Below, piece after piece: positions 1-12,671 of a stretch of DNA of 64,000 nt; position 1 is the stretch's first letter; the number at the start of each line of letters is the position of its first letter. Under the pieces are notes generated by a model. The model was not told the origin of the DNA. It searched no databases and was given only the letters and a program-made list of their open reading frames with translations. The DNA is from Calendula officinalis (Eukaryota > Streptophyta > Magnoliopsida > Asterales > Asteraceae). The translations under genes were made by a program, and so were the position numbers. Location of the stretch: positions 24,552,835 to 24,616,834 of the forward strand of contig OY970825.1 of the NCBI GenBank assembly GCA_963853835.1, in the 5' to 3' direction.

Positions 1-592
1 ACTTATCAAAGATGGTTAATGAAATTCTCCATTGCAAATCTTTTACAAATATCTTTACTTTTTCGGAATTTTTGAATGTATATAACCTTCTAGCAAAAAT
101 CTTTTGCTTCAAAAACTTTTTATTCCACAAGTTTTTCTCAAAAGACATAAAAAGCTTAATCTACATATATATCCATTTGAAAAAAATATAAAAAATTATC
201 AAGGTTTAATAGAAATTTTATGTGTCAATTTTAATAACATTTACATTAGAGATGCCCTTAATTAATTTACAATGACTTTAAAAGAAGTTCTCTAAGACTG
301 GTCAGTTTGGGCAAAGAAAAAGCTCGTGGAAGCTGATGTGGAGGCCTTCACTCCGTGAAAAAAAATTGAACACCATCCCCAACACACCGTGGGGGGTTTT
401 CATGGTAGAAGAGTGGCTACGGTCACGGATCTTCACGGCGTTTTGTGAGAGAAAAACAATAATTTGGTGGGACTCATTAACTTTTCATACCACATAGTAG
501 AGGGGTAATATTCCAATGTGAAGCACGATACAATTAGTTGACACATACAACCACACCAGACCATGTACCCATACCTTCCGGACTAAAAAATA
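1..592. other. intergenic, no gene seen
   Basis: AT-rich sequence upstream of RPB10. I see no coding exon, RNA gene or clear transposon end here. A GC-richer patch at about 300-450 has no recognisable family. Confidence 0.5.
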
Positions 593-854
593 CTCCCTCC
601 GTCCCTAAATAAAGTTCCCATTTCACCTTCAAGTTTTGTCCCTAAATAAAGTTCCCATTTCTCAAACTTAAGGGACCCACTTAATATAATAATATTATTA
701 CCAATACTTTCACCACTAACTATCTCTTAAAACACTCTCTCTCCAATCAAACCTTATATTTTATTCAAAAGTAATACCAAATACCCCAGCACTAATTATC
801 TCCTAAAATTTTGTGCCCAATACAAATGGGAACTTTATTTAGGGACGGAGGGAG
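593..854. mobile_element. Stowaway/mariner-like MITE
   Basis: Terminal inverted repeats of about 33 bp start CTCCCTCCGTCCC at 593 and end with the reverse complement GGGACGGAGGGAG at 854. The element is flanked by TA (591-592 and 855-856), the target duplication of Tc1/mariner elements. It is 262 bp long, AT-rich and has no ORF. It ends about 40 bp upstream of the RPB10 TATA-like motif, so it forms part of the proximal promoter. Confidence 0.9.
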
Positions 855-893
855 TATATTTCTCAGATTTAGGGCTTTGCTTAATAGCCCGGG

Positions 894-900
894 TATATAC
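894..900 (+). promoter_or_regulatory. TATA-like box of RPB10
   Basis: The motif TATATAC lies about 90 bp upstream of the RPB10 start codon at 986, in a short unique region just after the MITE. Position and composition fit a core promoter. No experimental start site is known. Confidence 0.45.
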
Positions 901-985
901 ATAAGCCGCCCACACTAAAAAACGCAGAAGTGCTACAGAGTACAAAATCACAGCTCGATTTTCTCAAGGCGAAACTAGGGCAAAG

Positions 986-2663
986 ATGATCATTCCGGTC
1001 CGTTGCTTCACCTGCGGCAAGGTGAAACCCTAACGCATCATCTTACTTTTTTCCTACGTACCTAGGGTTTCACAGTTTCTTCCGATCACCTTAATTTGTT
1101 CACCGACTTTTGTTTTCAGGTCATTGGAAACAAATGGGACACGTATCTTGATCTTCTGCAATCTGATTACACCGAAGGGTGAGAAATTTTTATCTAGTTC
1201 ATTGTGCTCATGAATAATCGTTCGATAGAAACATAAAATTTTAGGGTTTACAGAATATTGAACACTGGAGGTTGCTGTAAATGCTGTACCGTTGTTATGT
1301 GTTCTCGTTTGTTTCCCAAAAGTTAAAGCTTTAGATAGCATAATCAGCTTTTTATTGTAAAAAAACTATTAAGCTCTTTCTAAGTGTGTTTATAAGAAGT
1401 TAATTCTAGTTTTTATCTTAATTAAGCTAATAATAAGCTTAAGCGCCAAAATTGGGGGCTTTATGATAATGCAACAAGCTTACCCAAACACCCCCTCAAA
1501 CTGCTTATTGAAACCAGCTCAATTTTTTCTAAAGTAAGCAGATAGACATAAAATACTTTTCTTCATCCAAACACTCAGAAGTGATTAAAAGCACAAGCAG
1601 AAAAACTGTGAACATTTATTATCTGTGATACCAAACATAAGCATATAGATACAGATAGGTTATAGGTATGGTATGCTGTAGGGCTGTCGAAAATAACCAA
1701 AACTCATTCTACCCGCCCGACCCGTTTCGAATTCGGGTAAATATTTGGGTATCAGGTAACCCGAAAAATAAAGCGGTTCGGGTATAAGATATATTTTAAG
1801 TGGGCGGATATACCCGAATTGTTTTTAAAACTCTTTTTTTAAAGGTAATATTATATGGTTATATAAATAAAATACGATCATTATAATTGTAATCTATTAA
1901 TTTCATATAAAAGTCAATGATAGAGCCCAATGTTGGTTGGAATTTGATAAAATTACGGACAAAGATGGTGTATTAAGATCGGAATATAAACGTTGTAGTT
2001 TTCGGCAATACAACTATGCCAATTCTCAAGTATTAGTGGATATACCCTTATCTGACCCATTACCCGAACCACCCATACCCAAATAATTATCGGGTATTAG
2101 TGGATATACCCTTATTTGACCCATTACCCGAACTAATCATACCCAAATTTAATTTGGGTTGGGTATTGGTTATTTTTTATATTTGTAAAAAACTAAAAAC
2201 CTGAACTAGCCAACCCGAACTACCCGAAACCCGAAAAATATACCCGATCAACACCCTTAGTATGTTGTATGCATAATGCTCACCTGGTTCTTAAATTTTG
2301 TCAGTTGTTTAGTGGCTAAAGAAGTTATGGTGTTCTATTTTTTGTGAACTTTGATTATATTTTTATTCTGTAATTTCAAAATATTTGTTACTTTGACTTG
2401 TGTAGAGATGCTCTCGATGCTTTGGGGCTCGTTCGTTATTGTTGCAGAAGAATGCTGATGACTCATGTTGATCTCATTGAGAAGCTTCTCAACTACAATA
2501 GTAATCTCACTCACTCTCTCTCTCTCTCTCACACACACACATAAATGCTGCTTTTTTGGGCCTTTAATCAAACTTATTATAATATTTTACTTGTTTAATC
2601 ATCTGTTTTTAACAATAAAAATGGCATTCTGTTGCAGCACTGGAGAAATCTGATACAAGCTAA
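986..2663 (+). CDS. NRPB10: RNA polymerases I, II and III subunit RPABC5 (RPB10)
   Basis: A small zinc-binding core subunit shared by the nuclear RNA polymerases. Exons are 986-1021, 1120-1178, 2406-2500 and 2638-2663, all with GT/AG borders, giving 71 residues, the usual plant length. The N-terminus MIIPVRCFTCGK is the family signature. Zinc ligands are Cys7, Cys10 and the paired Cys44-Cys45 in RYCCRR. The end is EKSDTS. Intron 2 (1.2 kb) holds an hAT-like element. Intron 3 has a short CT/CA repeat at about 2511-2543. No single long ORF exists because the exons are short, so the model rests on family conservation and splice sites. All reading phases join correctly. Confidence 0.97.
1679..2259. 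mobile_element. non-autonomous hAT-like element in RPB10 intron 2
   Basis: The element starts TAGGGCTGTCGA at 1679 and ends with imperfect inverted ACACCCTTA at 2259. It is flanked by an 8-bp duplication, GTATGCTG (1671-1678) and GTATGTTG (2260-2267), with one mismatch. An 8-bp target duplication is typical of hAT transposons. The interior is rich in ACCCG motifs and has no transposase. The single difference in the duplication suggests an insertion that is not brand new. Confidence 0.8.
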
Positions 2664-3888
2664 GTGGGCTCATGAAGAGGCATTAGTTTGAACAAGTGTG
2701 ACTTTGTGTAATTTTATTAGAGTTATTGTACAAAGTATCGGAAACACGCATCTTTTAGCAATGGGAATCTATGTTTTCTGAACATTTTTCTTTGTGTTGA
2801 TGCATTAGTAACCTCTTTATGTGCAAAGTAAAGCTTTCTGGTGATATATGTTGCTTCTCGTACGTATACATGTGTTTTTTTTTTCCTATTTTAATGAGGT
2901 AATGCTCTCGAACTGCAACGGGATGAAAATAATTCCTTTTTTTTAATAGCAAGACTGCTTTTCAATCTACATCGTATTGTCCAGGGTGAGAGTTAACTCT
3001 CATGAGTCCATGACTACATGCCAAAGTGGAATATTTTACAGCGTCTTATACCGCTAGATTGCAAGTTCTTTGGTTGAAAACACGTCTTGGAGATAACATA
3101 TGTTTTAAATCATATGTTTCATATGACGTTATGTATAATGCATTGTTCTTTTGTGCCTCTATGGTTAACGTGTATATGTGTTCAAACTAGCTTAGTCTTG
3201 CTCTAGCTTAGTCTTGCTCAACATGGTCTTCCACTCTTGCTTCTAGCTTAGGTGCTGTTTGGTAAGCCTCTTAATGATTCAGTTAAGAGGTCAGCCTCTT
3301 AATCAGACAGATTCAAAGCGTTTGGTAAGACCTCTTAATCAATCTCTGAATAAAAAATTCTTAATCAACTTCTGAATAAAAAATTCAACATGTTATGCTT
3401 CTTAACCGGACATATGTCAGGGGAAGTTTGAATCATTCAGACCTCTGCATCATTCAGATGCTACCAAACAACACCCTAATAACAGCTCAATGAACATCAA
3501 ATCAGGTAATGACAGCTCGAGTCGTTTTTTGCGCATGTGTAATGACAGCTCAATGAACATCAAATTAGGTTCAATCTGGATTCAGATCCCCTAATAATCT
3601 CAAATTGTTTATCCAATCAGATTTGAACCCTGTTTTTCTGTATGACAAAGAGACTCATGCGACTTGAGATGGTTGTTTTATACTTGAGTTATCCATTTCA
3701 ATATGTATAGGTTTCGCATTATCCATTCAAATTATACACCTGTCAAGCCAAGCCACTTGTCAAATAATATTTACTCTAGTGGCAAAGGCATGAATAACTC
3801 CCACTATAAGGGCATAATTGTCAAACACGTACTTCCGTAAATACAGTTTTAGCCAGAAAAACTCTCCCAGCTTGACAATCACAGAAGC
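2664..3888. other. intergenic between RPB10 and FATA
   Basis: Contains the RPB10 3' UTR (start of the stretch), a MITE at 3249-3478 and the FATA promoter. I see no other gene. Confidence 0.5.
3249..3478. mobile_element. hAT-like MITE
   Basis: Terminal inverted repeats: TAGGTGCTGTTTGGT at the left, and TACCAAACAACACCCTA at the right is nearly its reverse complement. The element is 230 bp with internal repeats of CTCTTAATCA type and no ORF. It lies about 400 bp upstream of the FATA start codon. I could not confirm a target duplication. Confidence 0.7.
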
Positions 3889-6800
3889 ATGATATTAACC
3901 GGTGCATTGACGGCGGCGACCACTGCAGGGTGCAATGCCGTCTCTAGAGACCAAATACGTCTCCTAATTCATCCCCAATCCATTAATTCCACCTCAATTC
4001 TTCGACGAAATAGCGATTTGATATGCTGTCCGTCGTACCGGAGAATTGCGCCGGTAATGGCGGTGAACGGTAAGCATCCGAATGGACTTGTGATTGGTGT
4101 AAAGGAGGTGGAGAAGGAGAATAAGTTGGCGGAGCGGCTCCGGTTAGGTAGCTTGACGGAGGATGGATTATCGTATAAGGAGATGTTCATTATAAGGTGT
4201 TTTGAAGTAGGCATTAACAAAACTGCCACTGTTGAAACAATGGCTAACCTCTTGCAGGTGAGATCTTACTGTTTTTCTCTTCTAATGTTGTGTAAGTATC
4301 AAATAATGAAATGTTGGATTGTCTGTATAATTTGTGAATTAGTCGATGCAATACTTTCATTTATCGGAATTCAGAGAGATTTTAAGCCTTTAGGAATTAG
4401 GTTTTTGTTTGTTACGCGTAGAATTGATCAGTGCATGTCTCTCCTATTTTGGGAATTTACAGTTGACTTTTAGCACTCTGTATGCAATTGTGTGTGCTTG
4501 TGTAAGGCCAAAATGCATTTTAGTGTCTTGAACTTGATACTACCTTAAACAATTAAATATGCAACATGGTACTCTGAACTTGACAAAATGGTTGATTTAG
4601 TACCTTGAGTCACTAATTTGGTCTTGTTTTCTCAGGTGATTTGCTTATAATATTAATATATTGAGATGAACATATATTTTTTAGTCCGTCCAAATCCCCG
4701 ACAAAAGTAAGTCAAGTAAGAAAACACGATCATATTAATGAGTCAAGCTACTAAATCTACTATTTTGTAAAGTTCAGGGTACCATTGTTGCATCTTTAAT
4801 ACTCTAGGCCTCTAGGGTAGTAGAAGACCTAGTCCGACAAGTTCAGGATATTAAAATGTAATTTGAAGATGCAAAATTTGAATCATATGTTGGATTTTGG
4901 AAGAACTCCATTAGCTTCTTTTAATTGAATTTGATTGCTTTTAATTTCAATAACCCCTTGCAATTTCTTTGACATTGTAGGAGGTTGCTAGTAATCATGC
5001 TCAAAGTGTTGGATTTTCAACCGATGGGTTTGCCACAACAACTACAATGAGAAAATTGCATCTCATATGGGTGACTGCACGAATGCATATTGAGATTTAC
5101 AAATACCCTGTTTGGTAATTCCTTCTATCGTTTAAAAAAAATACTAATAATTCAGCATATATTTATTGCATTAAAAAATAACCGTTACATTTCAACATGT
5201 TGCCATGTATAATAGGAGCGATGTGATTGAAATTGAGACTTGGTGCCAAAGTGCAGGAAGAATCGGGGCTAGACGTGATTGGATTCTCAAAGATTATGCA
5301 AATGGTGACATCATTGGAAGGGCAACAAGGTAATTTTATTCCTTTTTCAATTGAAAAAAAATTCATATATTATAAATACAGGTAAGTTAGACTCTTTTTG
5401 TTTGTTGTTGGTTCAACGGTTCAACCGTTCAACACAGAAAACTAATGCAATACTAGAATTATGAACTGACGGTTTTTGGATAAATTTGCAGCAAGTGGGT
5501 GATGATGAATGAAGATACTAGACGATTCCAGAAAGTCAATGATGATGTCAGAGATGAATATTTAATTTTTTGTCCAAAGACATTAAGGTATATTATATCT
5601 TCATCTTGAAACAGAGTTATGGCCTTATGGGTGTTTCAAATAGTTGGATGAGTTATGGCCTTATGGGTGTTTCAAATAGTTGGATTATTATCCAAAAAAA
5701 TTATGGACTAAAGGTGTTTCGGGTCAACCCGGCCCATTTCAATTGGTAGAATTCGAGAAGTACAAGGACAAAAAAACAAAAAGAAATAAAGTATAGGGAC
5801 AAAATATTAGAATTCAAAAAACCACAGGGACAATTTCTGTAATTTACTCTAAATAAAAACAAACTTCCTCTGCATTTTCTTATAAGTATTGCGTTGGTTG
5901 CTATATGGGTGGAAATTTTGACCCATCAGGATTGGGTCAATTTTGGTTTCGTTTTATCTCTAACAGGTAAAATGAAAAGAAAGAAAAGCGCGTGTTATTA
6001 TTTTAAAAACAAAGTTGTGGGCCCGACCCGACCCGTTTCGAATGTACAAAAGATTACCTGGTTTTACCTAAGTAGCCTGACCCGTCTATTTTGCCAAGTT
6101 TAGCAAGAATAGTTATTTATAAATTATAATACCACTGAAATATTTGTGATTATTTATGGTTAATTACTTTTGTGGGTGCAGACTAGCATTTCCTGAAGAG
6201 AATAATAACAGCCTAAAGAAAATAGGGAAACTAGAAGATCCAGCTGAATATTCGAGACTAGGGCTTGTGGTAAGACCACATGGTTGACTTTTATGATCTC
6301 TCACCATAAATATGAAATATTAAAAAAAATTATTTTTTAATATAGCCAAGAAGAGCTGATCTGGATATGAACAAGCATGTCAACAATGTCACCTACATTG
6401 GTTGGGTTCTTGAGGTTAGCCAAGCTAATTTCACTCTTCCATATGTTTATATCGTTTTGTAAATAGGTTTTTTAATTTTATGGAATCTCGTACATAGATA
6501 TCAACATGAATGTGCGTCTCTGCTAAAACTATCAAATCGTGCTATCATTTCGTGTTTTTTGGTAACACTACATGGTGTCGTGTTTTCTTTTTGCTTACAT
6601 GAACACGACCCAATTAAAAAAAAACGAGAAACATGACAACACGAGATAAATAACAGAAATATCAAATAGCTTACTTAGTGGTTAGTAAATGCTTAAAAAC
6701 CGACAAACACGACAAAATATAACATAAATTACTACTAAATGTCTAAAAATTTCGTGTTTATTTCGGAACCCGGACACGACACGACTTCGTGTTTTTTCTA

Positions 6801-7348
6801 CACGAACACGAATTTAAATTTCGAATTTGTCCCAATTTAGTTTCGTTTCGTTTCGTGTATTTTTGTCGTGTCAGGTTTTTACAGCCCTAGTCTTAAATAA
6901 ATATTTAATTAGTTTAGGCATGCAATAAAAAAAATGCACTTTAGACGACTTTCCTCTCGTTTTGTACTTAACTATTTTTGTTCTTAATTTTTCTTATTTT
7001 GTAGTTAAATTCTTAGATATATAACATAATCGCCATAAGTAAATGGTCGAAATTAATGTCTCACTAAACGATTTACTTTTTATTCAACAGAGCATTCCAC
7101 AGGAAGTAATAGACACTCACGAACTGCAAAGCATTACCTTAGATTATAAACGCGAATGCCAGCAAGATGACATCGTTGATTCTCTCACCACTCAAGAAGC
7201 ACCATTTGATATTTCAAGCAATGGATCATTTGCTTCAAAAGATGGACAAAATTTGAGTAAATTTTTGCATTTGTTGAGATCATCGGGTGATGGTCTTGAG
7301 ATAAACCGTGGGCGTACTGAATGGAGAAAAAAGCCCCTAAAAAGATGA
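3889..7348 (+). CDS. FATA: acyl-ACP thioesterase A (FatA), plastidial
   Basis: Releases oleate (18:1) and related fatty acids from acyl carrier protein in the plastid stroma, ending plastid fatty-acid synthesis. Exons are 3889-4257, 4981-5114, 5216-5329, 5492-5587, 6182-6269, 6346-6414 and 7091-7348, giving 375 residues, the usual FatA length. Residues 1 to about 60 look like a Ser/Arg-rich transit peptide. The conserved block GINKTATVETMANLLQ follows at about 108-123. The catalytic DMNKHVNN block (Asp274, Asn276, His278) is in exon 6 and RECQQDD (Glu312, Cys313) is in exon 7. FatA is preferred over FatB because of RECQQDD and the short N-terminus. Introns 1 and 6 contain repeats. The stop codon lies inside an inverted duplication starting near 7341. 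Confidence 0.96.
4506..4866. repeat. dispersed repeat in FATA intron 1
   Basis: Starts with CCAAAATGCATTTTAGT and contains phrases such as GACAAAATGGTTGATTTAGT. A diverged relative lies at 61006-61212, beginning CCAAAATGCATTTTAG and ending AATGCATTTTGG. The shared palindromic ATGCAT ends suggest a small non-autonomous transposon family. Ends are approximate. Confidence 0.6.
6500..6887. repeat. hAT-like repeat in FATA intron 6
   Basis: Rich in CACGAC and CGTGT motifs. Its right end, TTTTTACAGCCCTA, is the reverse complement of an hAT-type terminus like that of the element at 1679. The left end is not clear and I found no target duplication, so it may be truncated. Confidence 0.45.
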
Positions 7349-7618
7349 ATATAACAGTTAATTATACAATGATTTGCGTGTGTAGAGTTGTATACTTTTG
7401 GTTTTGCCGTTTTATATATGTTATTAGATGGATTTTTATAGAGACGAAATGACTTTAACTTTCGTATTTGTGGATAAATATATTAGTAAAATGGGCTGGT
7501 TGGGTACCGAATTAATATATTATAATTGTTTTATTCAGTTACCCAACTGGCCAGTTTTACTAAAACTTATCCACAAATACGAAAGTTAAAGTCCTCTCGT
7601 CTAAATAAAATCCATCTA
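7341..7618. repeat. inverted duplication of the FATA 3' end
   Basis: Arm 1 is about 7341-7509 and starts just before the FATA stop codon. Its reverse complement begins at about 7537 after a spacer of about 27 bp and runs to 7618. It resumes at 7948-8027 after a LINE and again for about 22 bp at 11898-11920 after a MULE. Rejoined, the second arm mirrors arm 1 with about 90% identity by eye. The FATA 3' UTR can therefore form a long hairpin. Confidence 0.88.
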
Positions 7619-7947
7619 TGGAAGGAAAGGAATGGAAGATTAATTGTTCTGTGCTGAAAATCTGTTGGTCAATATTAAGGAGGATATAAGGATGCAGCTT
7701 ATGACTTTGAAAGTTAAAGTCACAAAGCAGGTGAAGTTAATAGAAAGGGATTGGAATGTTAAATTGCAGGCATGACAGAAAGTAGTTTGTTTGCTTTATG
7801 TTTTGGTGTTTACATGTTTAGTTTGTATTTGATTCTCTGTATTGTAAGTGACCGTTTATTTGATATATATTTGCGATTATCTAGGGAGGGGTGATGACAA
7901 TGCTGAAGTTTTTACCTAACCTTTTTTTTGAAAAAAAAAAAAAAAAA
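7619..7947 (+). mobile_element. 5'-truncated LINE fragment with poly(A)
   Basis: Begins with a WKERN-type coding stretch typical of the end of plant LINE reverse-transcriptase ORFs. After a frameshift it continues with a short basic tail ending at a TGA near 7777, then non-coding sequence and a run of 17 A (7931-7947). It is flanked by a 12-bp duplication AAAATCCATCTA at 7607-7618 and 7944-7955, counting the A-run overlap. This is the signature of target-primed reverse transcription. No active enzyme remains. Confidence 0.85.
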
Positions 7948-9267
7948 TCCATCTAACAACATTCATAAAACGGCAAAACCAAAAGCATACAACTCTACAA
8001 ACGCAGATCATTGTATAATTAACTGTTGGGTGTGGATCCATAGAAAACCACTACTAATTAAAGAACATAAGGAGTGGTTTATAGCCCTTAGATCATGAAT
8101 TGAAAGGTTCAGATGATAGGGGACTTTTAAAACACGTATTAGCAAATTAGGGAGGGGATCCAGATGAAAAAATAGCTTAGAGGGGGTAGGATTGTAAAAA
8201 ACCATGTCTCTCACCTAAGCAACATTCACGTTTATTCTGATTCCTCACCATATAGAACTTTCTCTCTCTAAACATACGAATGCTAGGGTTCTTCTCATTC
8301 TCCCTCACAAAACGCGACTCAATCAGCTAGGGTACTCTAATCTACTCGGTTTCTTCTGATTCCCCATCACAAAACGCACGATTAACGAAGGCGACAAAGG
8401 GTTGCAAACGGAGATTAGTTGTCTTGGGGATTAAAGGCGTGATTCTCTGGTATGTACTCACAAATGAGTTTCAGTCAAGGATTTCAATCGGGGCTTTGAC
8501 AATCGAGGGGTTTCAGTCAGGGGTCTGAATTGACGAAGGCAAAAGGTTTGTTTCAACTTTGACCTGATTCTCTTTCTCTTTGTCAGTTTGCATACGTGAA
8601 CTTATGTTTCATTTTATGCTCGTATTGTCTCTTGTGTATGCATTTGCATTTGTTTGATTTGATTACAAACCTGTGTTCGTGTTGGGCTGATAATCAATTA
8701 ATCAGAATGCTTGAATGAAGAAGAGAGCATTGGAAGCAACCAATACATGTGGTTACGATTAGGGTTCAGTAAGAAGTAGGAAGTTGTATTATTTCTCAAG
8801 ATTGTTATTACATGTACAGTATATTCTTATTTACAGTAACTAATTAAGTCAATTAACCACTAATCAACTAAACTAATTCAGGTAACTACTTGTTACAACT
8901 GTAACTACTTGTTACAACTGTAACAATTTGATTAATTTTACTGTATTACTAAGCTGTGATTTCGAATGGCTTCTGAGTTACAAAGTTGTGACTCTTATTG
9001 TCTATTTTATGTATGCATATTGTTTGTTTGGTCCAGGGTAGTGATATTTAAACTTTATTGACCCAAAACCTACTAGCATTTTCATTTTCATAAGATAATA
9101 TCTTTATGTGCACTGCAAAATGCTAAAATGCATTTACATTTTATTTTGAGTATCTATTCAAAGTTTATTGACACAAAATGCTAATTTGCTTCCTAAATTG
9201 CAGGTAACACTAGGGTTGTAATAAAAAAGACATTGAATTCTTTCATTAACAACTACAAGATGGATAG

Positions 9268-10995
9268 AAGATAAAAACATGAAATGCAAATGCTGAATAT
9301 GAAAATGCAAATGCAGAGAAAAATGAAAATGCAATTGCAAAAAAAAAATGCAGAGGCAGAAAAAAGTGAAAATGCGGATGCAGAAAAAAGTGAAAATGCA
9401 GAGGGGGAGAAGAGACAAGCCAAATGTTTGAAAATGTAAATGAAGAAAGAGATGAAGAAACAATTGAAAAGATGAAGAAGAATCATGAACAAGCTACGCA
9501 TGAGTGGGAAAAAAAAAATGGATGTTGGTCTAACTATAAATTAGGTTTGTTATGTATAACTATAAACTATGTAATTTGTTGGTTTTTGGTAAAACGGGTT
9601 GCTTGATTTAGGTGGTTGGTTTTCGAGGTTGGTTTGTTTTCTTTTCTTTTTGAACTTATTGGTGGTTTGTTGGTTTTTGATTATATGGAATGATAAAGGT
9701 TGTAGAAGTAATATAAACTGTTATGATTTTGATTTTTATATTTGTTTTGTTTATGAAATATAATACAACAAGTGTAGATGCAAAAAATTTGATCAAATGG
9801 TGATGATACATGAAAAGGTAAAACAAAAATAAAAACTGCAAAAAAAACTATATGTAATGAAAATGCAAATGCAGCTGTAATTATGAAAATGCAAATGCAA
9901 CTATCATTATTCAAAACAATTGGTTAAAATTCAAGGGAATTACAAGATTTAATGAAAATCCAAAAACAATGGCAATATTGAAAAGGCAAAATGCAAAAAC
10001 TAGTGTTTGAAACAAAATTAGTATTTATAAATTCAAGGAATAACTGTATAAAATGAAAAGGAGAAATGTAATTGCAAGTATGAAAGTGAAAATGCATCTG
10101 CAAGTACGAAAATGCAAATGCAACTGAGTATTTAAAACAGAAATAGAAAGTTAAACTTCAGCTTACATATAATAAAAATACAACTACAAGTATGAAAATA
10201 GAACCATAATTTAAAATTTCAAGTACTAACTAGATACTAACCATAATTTTAAATTTCAAGTACTAACTAGATACATTGAAAATGCAAATGCAAAATATGT
10301 TCAACTATAATCGGTAAGAATATAAACAAAACAAAACTAATGTGCCACTTGAGAACATCCCGCATCATAATCCACTCCATATGTTTTTCTGATGCATCCT
10401 CTACTTTTTCCGTTCTTGCCAAGTTCGAATATGATGCGGATCATAGTTGTCACTACCTCAAACATCAATTTCCTTAGATAAATTCACGTCATTGCCAACT
10501 TTCAAAGTGTCCACAAAATTACTATTCTTTACATTCTCACCATGCTCAGAACACCTAAAAATCTTAAGAGTAACAATTCCACTATTCCTTAATCAGATAA
10601 CACTTTGGGTAGATTTAATGGGATCAAAGCCACCACCTACAATAGCATACTCTTTATAGAAATTCCAAGCATCGCCCAAAGAATCAAATTGCATACCATT
10701 AATGGGTGTTTTAGAATTGGGAACATTAGGATCCAATACTTATCACCAAGAGCGGATATTTTTTCAAAACCAATTCGAGGAGAAGCTGGAACATCTATAA
10801 AAAACAAACTAAATATATTAAACTTACAAAACAGGGTTAAACTTTAAAAATTAAGTGCATAAGATGAAAATGCAATTGAAAGTATGAAAATGCAAATGCA
10901 GACACTGTTTAATATTTCAGATGAAAATGCAACTGCAAGTATGAAAATGTAAATGTCTGTCAGCTGGTTAATATTTTAAATGAAAATGCAAATGC
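9268..10995. repeat. A-rich degenerate repeat around GAAAATGCAAATGC
   Basis: Many copies of GAAAATGCAAATGCA-like units are scattered through the MULE interior, for example near 9300-9410, 9855-9900, 10085-10130, 10275-10300, 10865-10900 and 10920-11000. They look like a decayed minisatellite. Small ORFs here are low-complexity Lys/Asn/Ala and not convincing genes. Confidence 0.6.
10380..10810 (-). pseudogene. FAR1-like DNA-binding domain remnant
   Basis: On the minus strand a stretch reads GMQFDSLGDAWNFYKEYA followed by a FDPIKST-like segment. This matches the FAR1 zinc-finger-like domain (G-M-x-F-x-S, A-x-x-F-Y-x-x-Y-A). Stop codons and frameshifts interrupt it upstream and downstream. FAR1 domains occur in FHY3/FAR1 factors and in their source, Mutator-type transposases. 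Since it sits within a MULE, a decayed transposase or accessory protein is the best reading. Confidence 0.7.
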
Positions 10996-12671
10996 AAATA
11001 GATGACCTGGATATGGATCTAAATTGCTCACAGCCATGAGGCGTTCTAGACACAATAACTCATTATCAAATATAATTAGCCTTTTATCAAATAACTAGTC
11101 TATGTTATTTGCACATGAACACTATTTCTTCCAGACATAATAGGTTAACTATTTATGATTATTTTCTTAGTAAGCAATCTAAAAGTCAAATTGAAAGAGA
11201 CATTGTATTAAATAGAGAATAAGCATCGGTCACTCAAGTTAGAAGATTTGTGACTTACCTTGATAGATCTGGATTCGATTCCATTGTCCGTAGTTGATTT
11301 AGGGTTTGTATAAGAGCTGTGCGAGTTGGAGCTGATTGAGGAGGAGAAATCATGTGAACTATAGCTAATTGAGGTGGAGAAATCACATGAGGTAGAGCTG
11401 GTTGAGGAGGAGAAATACCATTCGTATAGGAGGAGTAAAATCACATAATGGTTGAAGAAAATACCTGGTTCGGATAGGAGATGATTGAAATCACGTATTG
11501 ACTGAAGCAAACGAGCGTAAAAATGTTTGAAATCACGTTTTGCATATTTAAATCAGTAATGATTCGTATTTTGCAGATCTGAAATCACATATAGGATTTG
11601 ATTGAGACAAGTTTGTAATTGTTCTCCATATCTAGATTTGAAATCATGTAATGGTTAGGGTTTTAATTAAGGAGGAGAAGCCATTGATGGAGATGTGGAG
11701 GAGAAGGGGAGAAGGTGAGGTAGGGAAAATTGAAAAACACAAATGGGGGAAAATTGAAGGAAAGCGAATATTGTAGGATGAGGGGGTAAAATGTCAATCA
11801 TGCCTTTAAGCTCCTTTGAATGTTTTAATTAAATCAATGCCCTTAATTGATTTTTTAACTTCTCTAAATAAGCCTACTTCTTTCTTGATCCATATTCTTA
11901 ACTGGTATATTCATCTACTTTTAAAAGTTAAACAGATTGTTGTTGTTTTTGTATATTTTATATAAATCCAGGAGCATGCTTTTCATTTGACTAAACTTAT
12001 TAAAATCAAAATGTTAAAAGTGAGATTCCAGCTCAGATATTTATTATTTATTAAATTTATTATATAGGGCAAGAAAAGGGAATTTTAATACCTTTAATAA
12101 ATGTCATATATTAAATAAAATCATATACAGAGGGGGACTAATTTGTACACCATATTTTATATGCATACACCACATAGTACAATTGTTAATGCAGACTATA
12201 CAAACACATAAAACAATTATTATGGTGTATAGATTAAAAAGTGTAATATAAAAATTACCCCCTTATAAAGAAATTATATTGCTTTCTACTAGTTTGATCA
12301 GTACAAGCATTCAAATCAATTAATAATACCACAGTTAATAATTTTATGAGTATGCAGATAAAGTAATAATATTTAGTACAAATTAATACAATTTTTTTAT
12401 TAAATAACATGATATAATAGAATATAATATAATATGATTTGTAATTTTATGTAACGGAAAAAAAGTATAATATAATATGAAATCACATATAAGTTATTTA
12501 TTTTCTATTTAAAACTTACTTTTTTTTAAACAGGACGTAATCTACTTCAATTTTGTTAAGTCATGGACAATACTTACATCAAACTCCAATATCACTAGAT
12601 TACAATCCTTGAGTATTTAAAACTTACTGAACAACCTATGAGAAATTTTGTATCGGATTTTAACTTTCATA

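Larger units (their letters stand above)
8028..11897. mobile_element. MULE (Mutator-like element) with FAR1-type remnant
   Basis: Flanked by a 9-bp duplication TTAACTGTT (8019-8027) and TTAACTGGT (11898-11906), with one mismatch. Nine bp is the Mutator-class length. Both ends carry imperfect inverted sequence around GGATCCA / TGGATCA. The element lies in the second arm of the FATA foldback, which gives an independent empty-site argument. It is 3.87 kb long and contains a degenerate FAR1 domain on the minus strand and A-rich ATGCAAATGC repeats. I see no intact transposase. Confidence 0.75.

Noticed and set aside
9158..9914. Phe-rich minus ORFs resembling membrane proteins
   Set aside because: Low-complexity products of the GAAAATGCAAATGC repeat inside the MULE.
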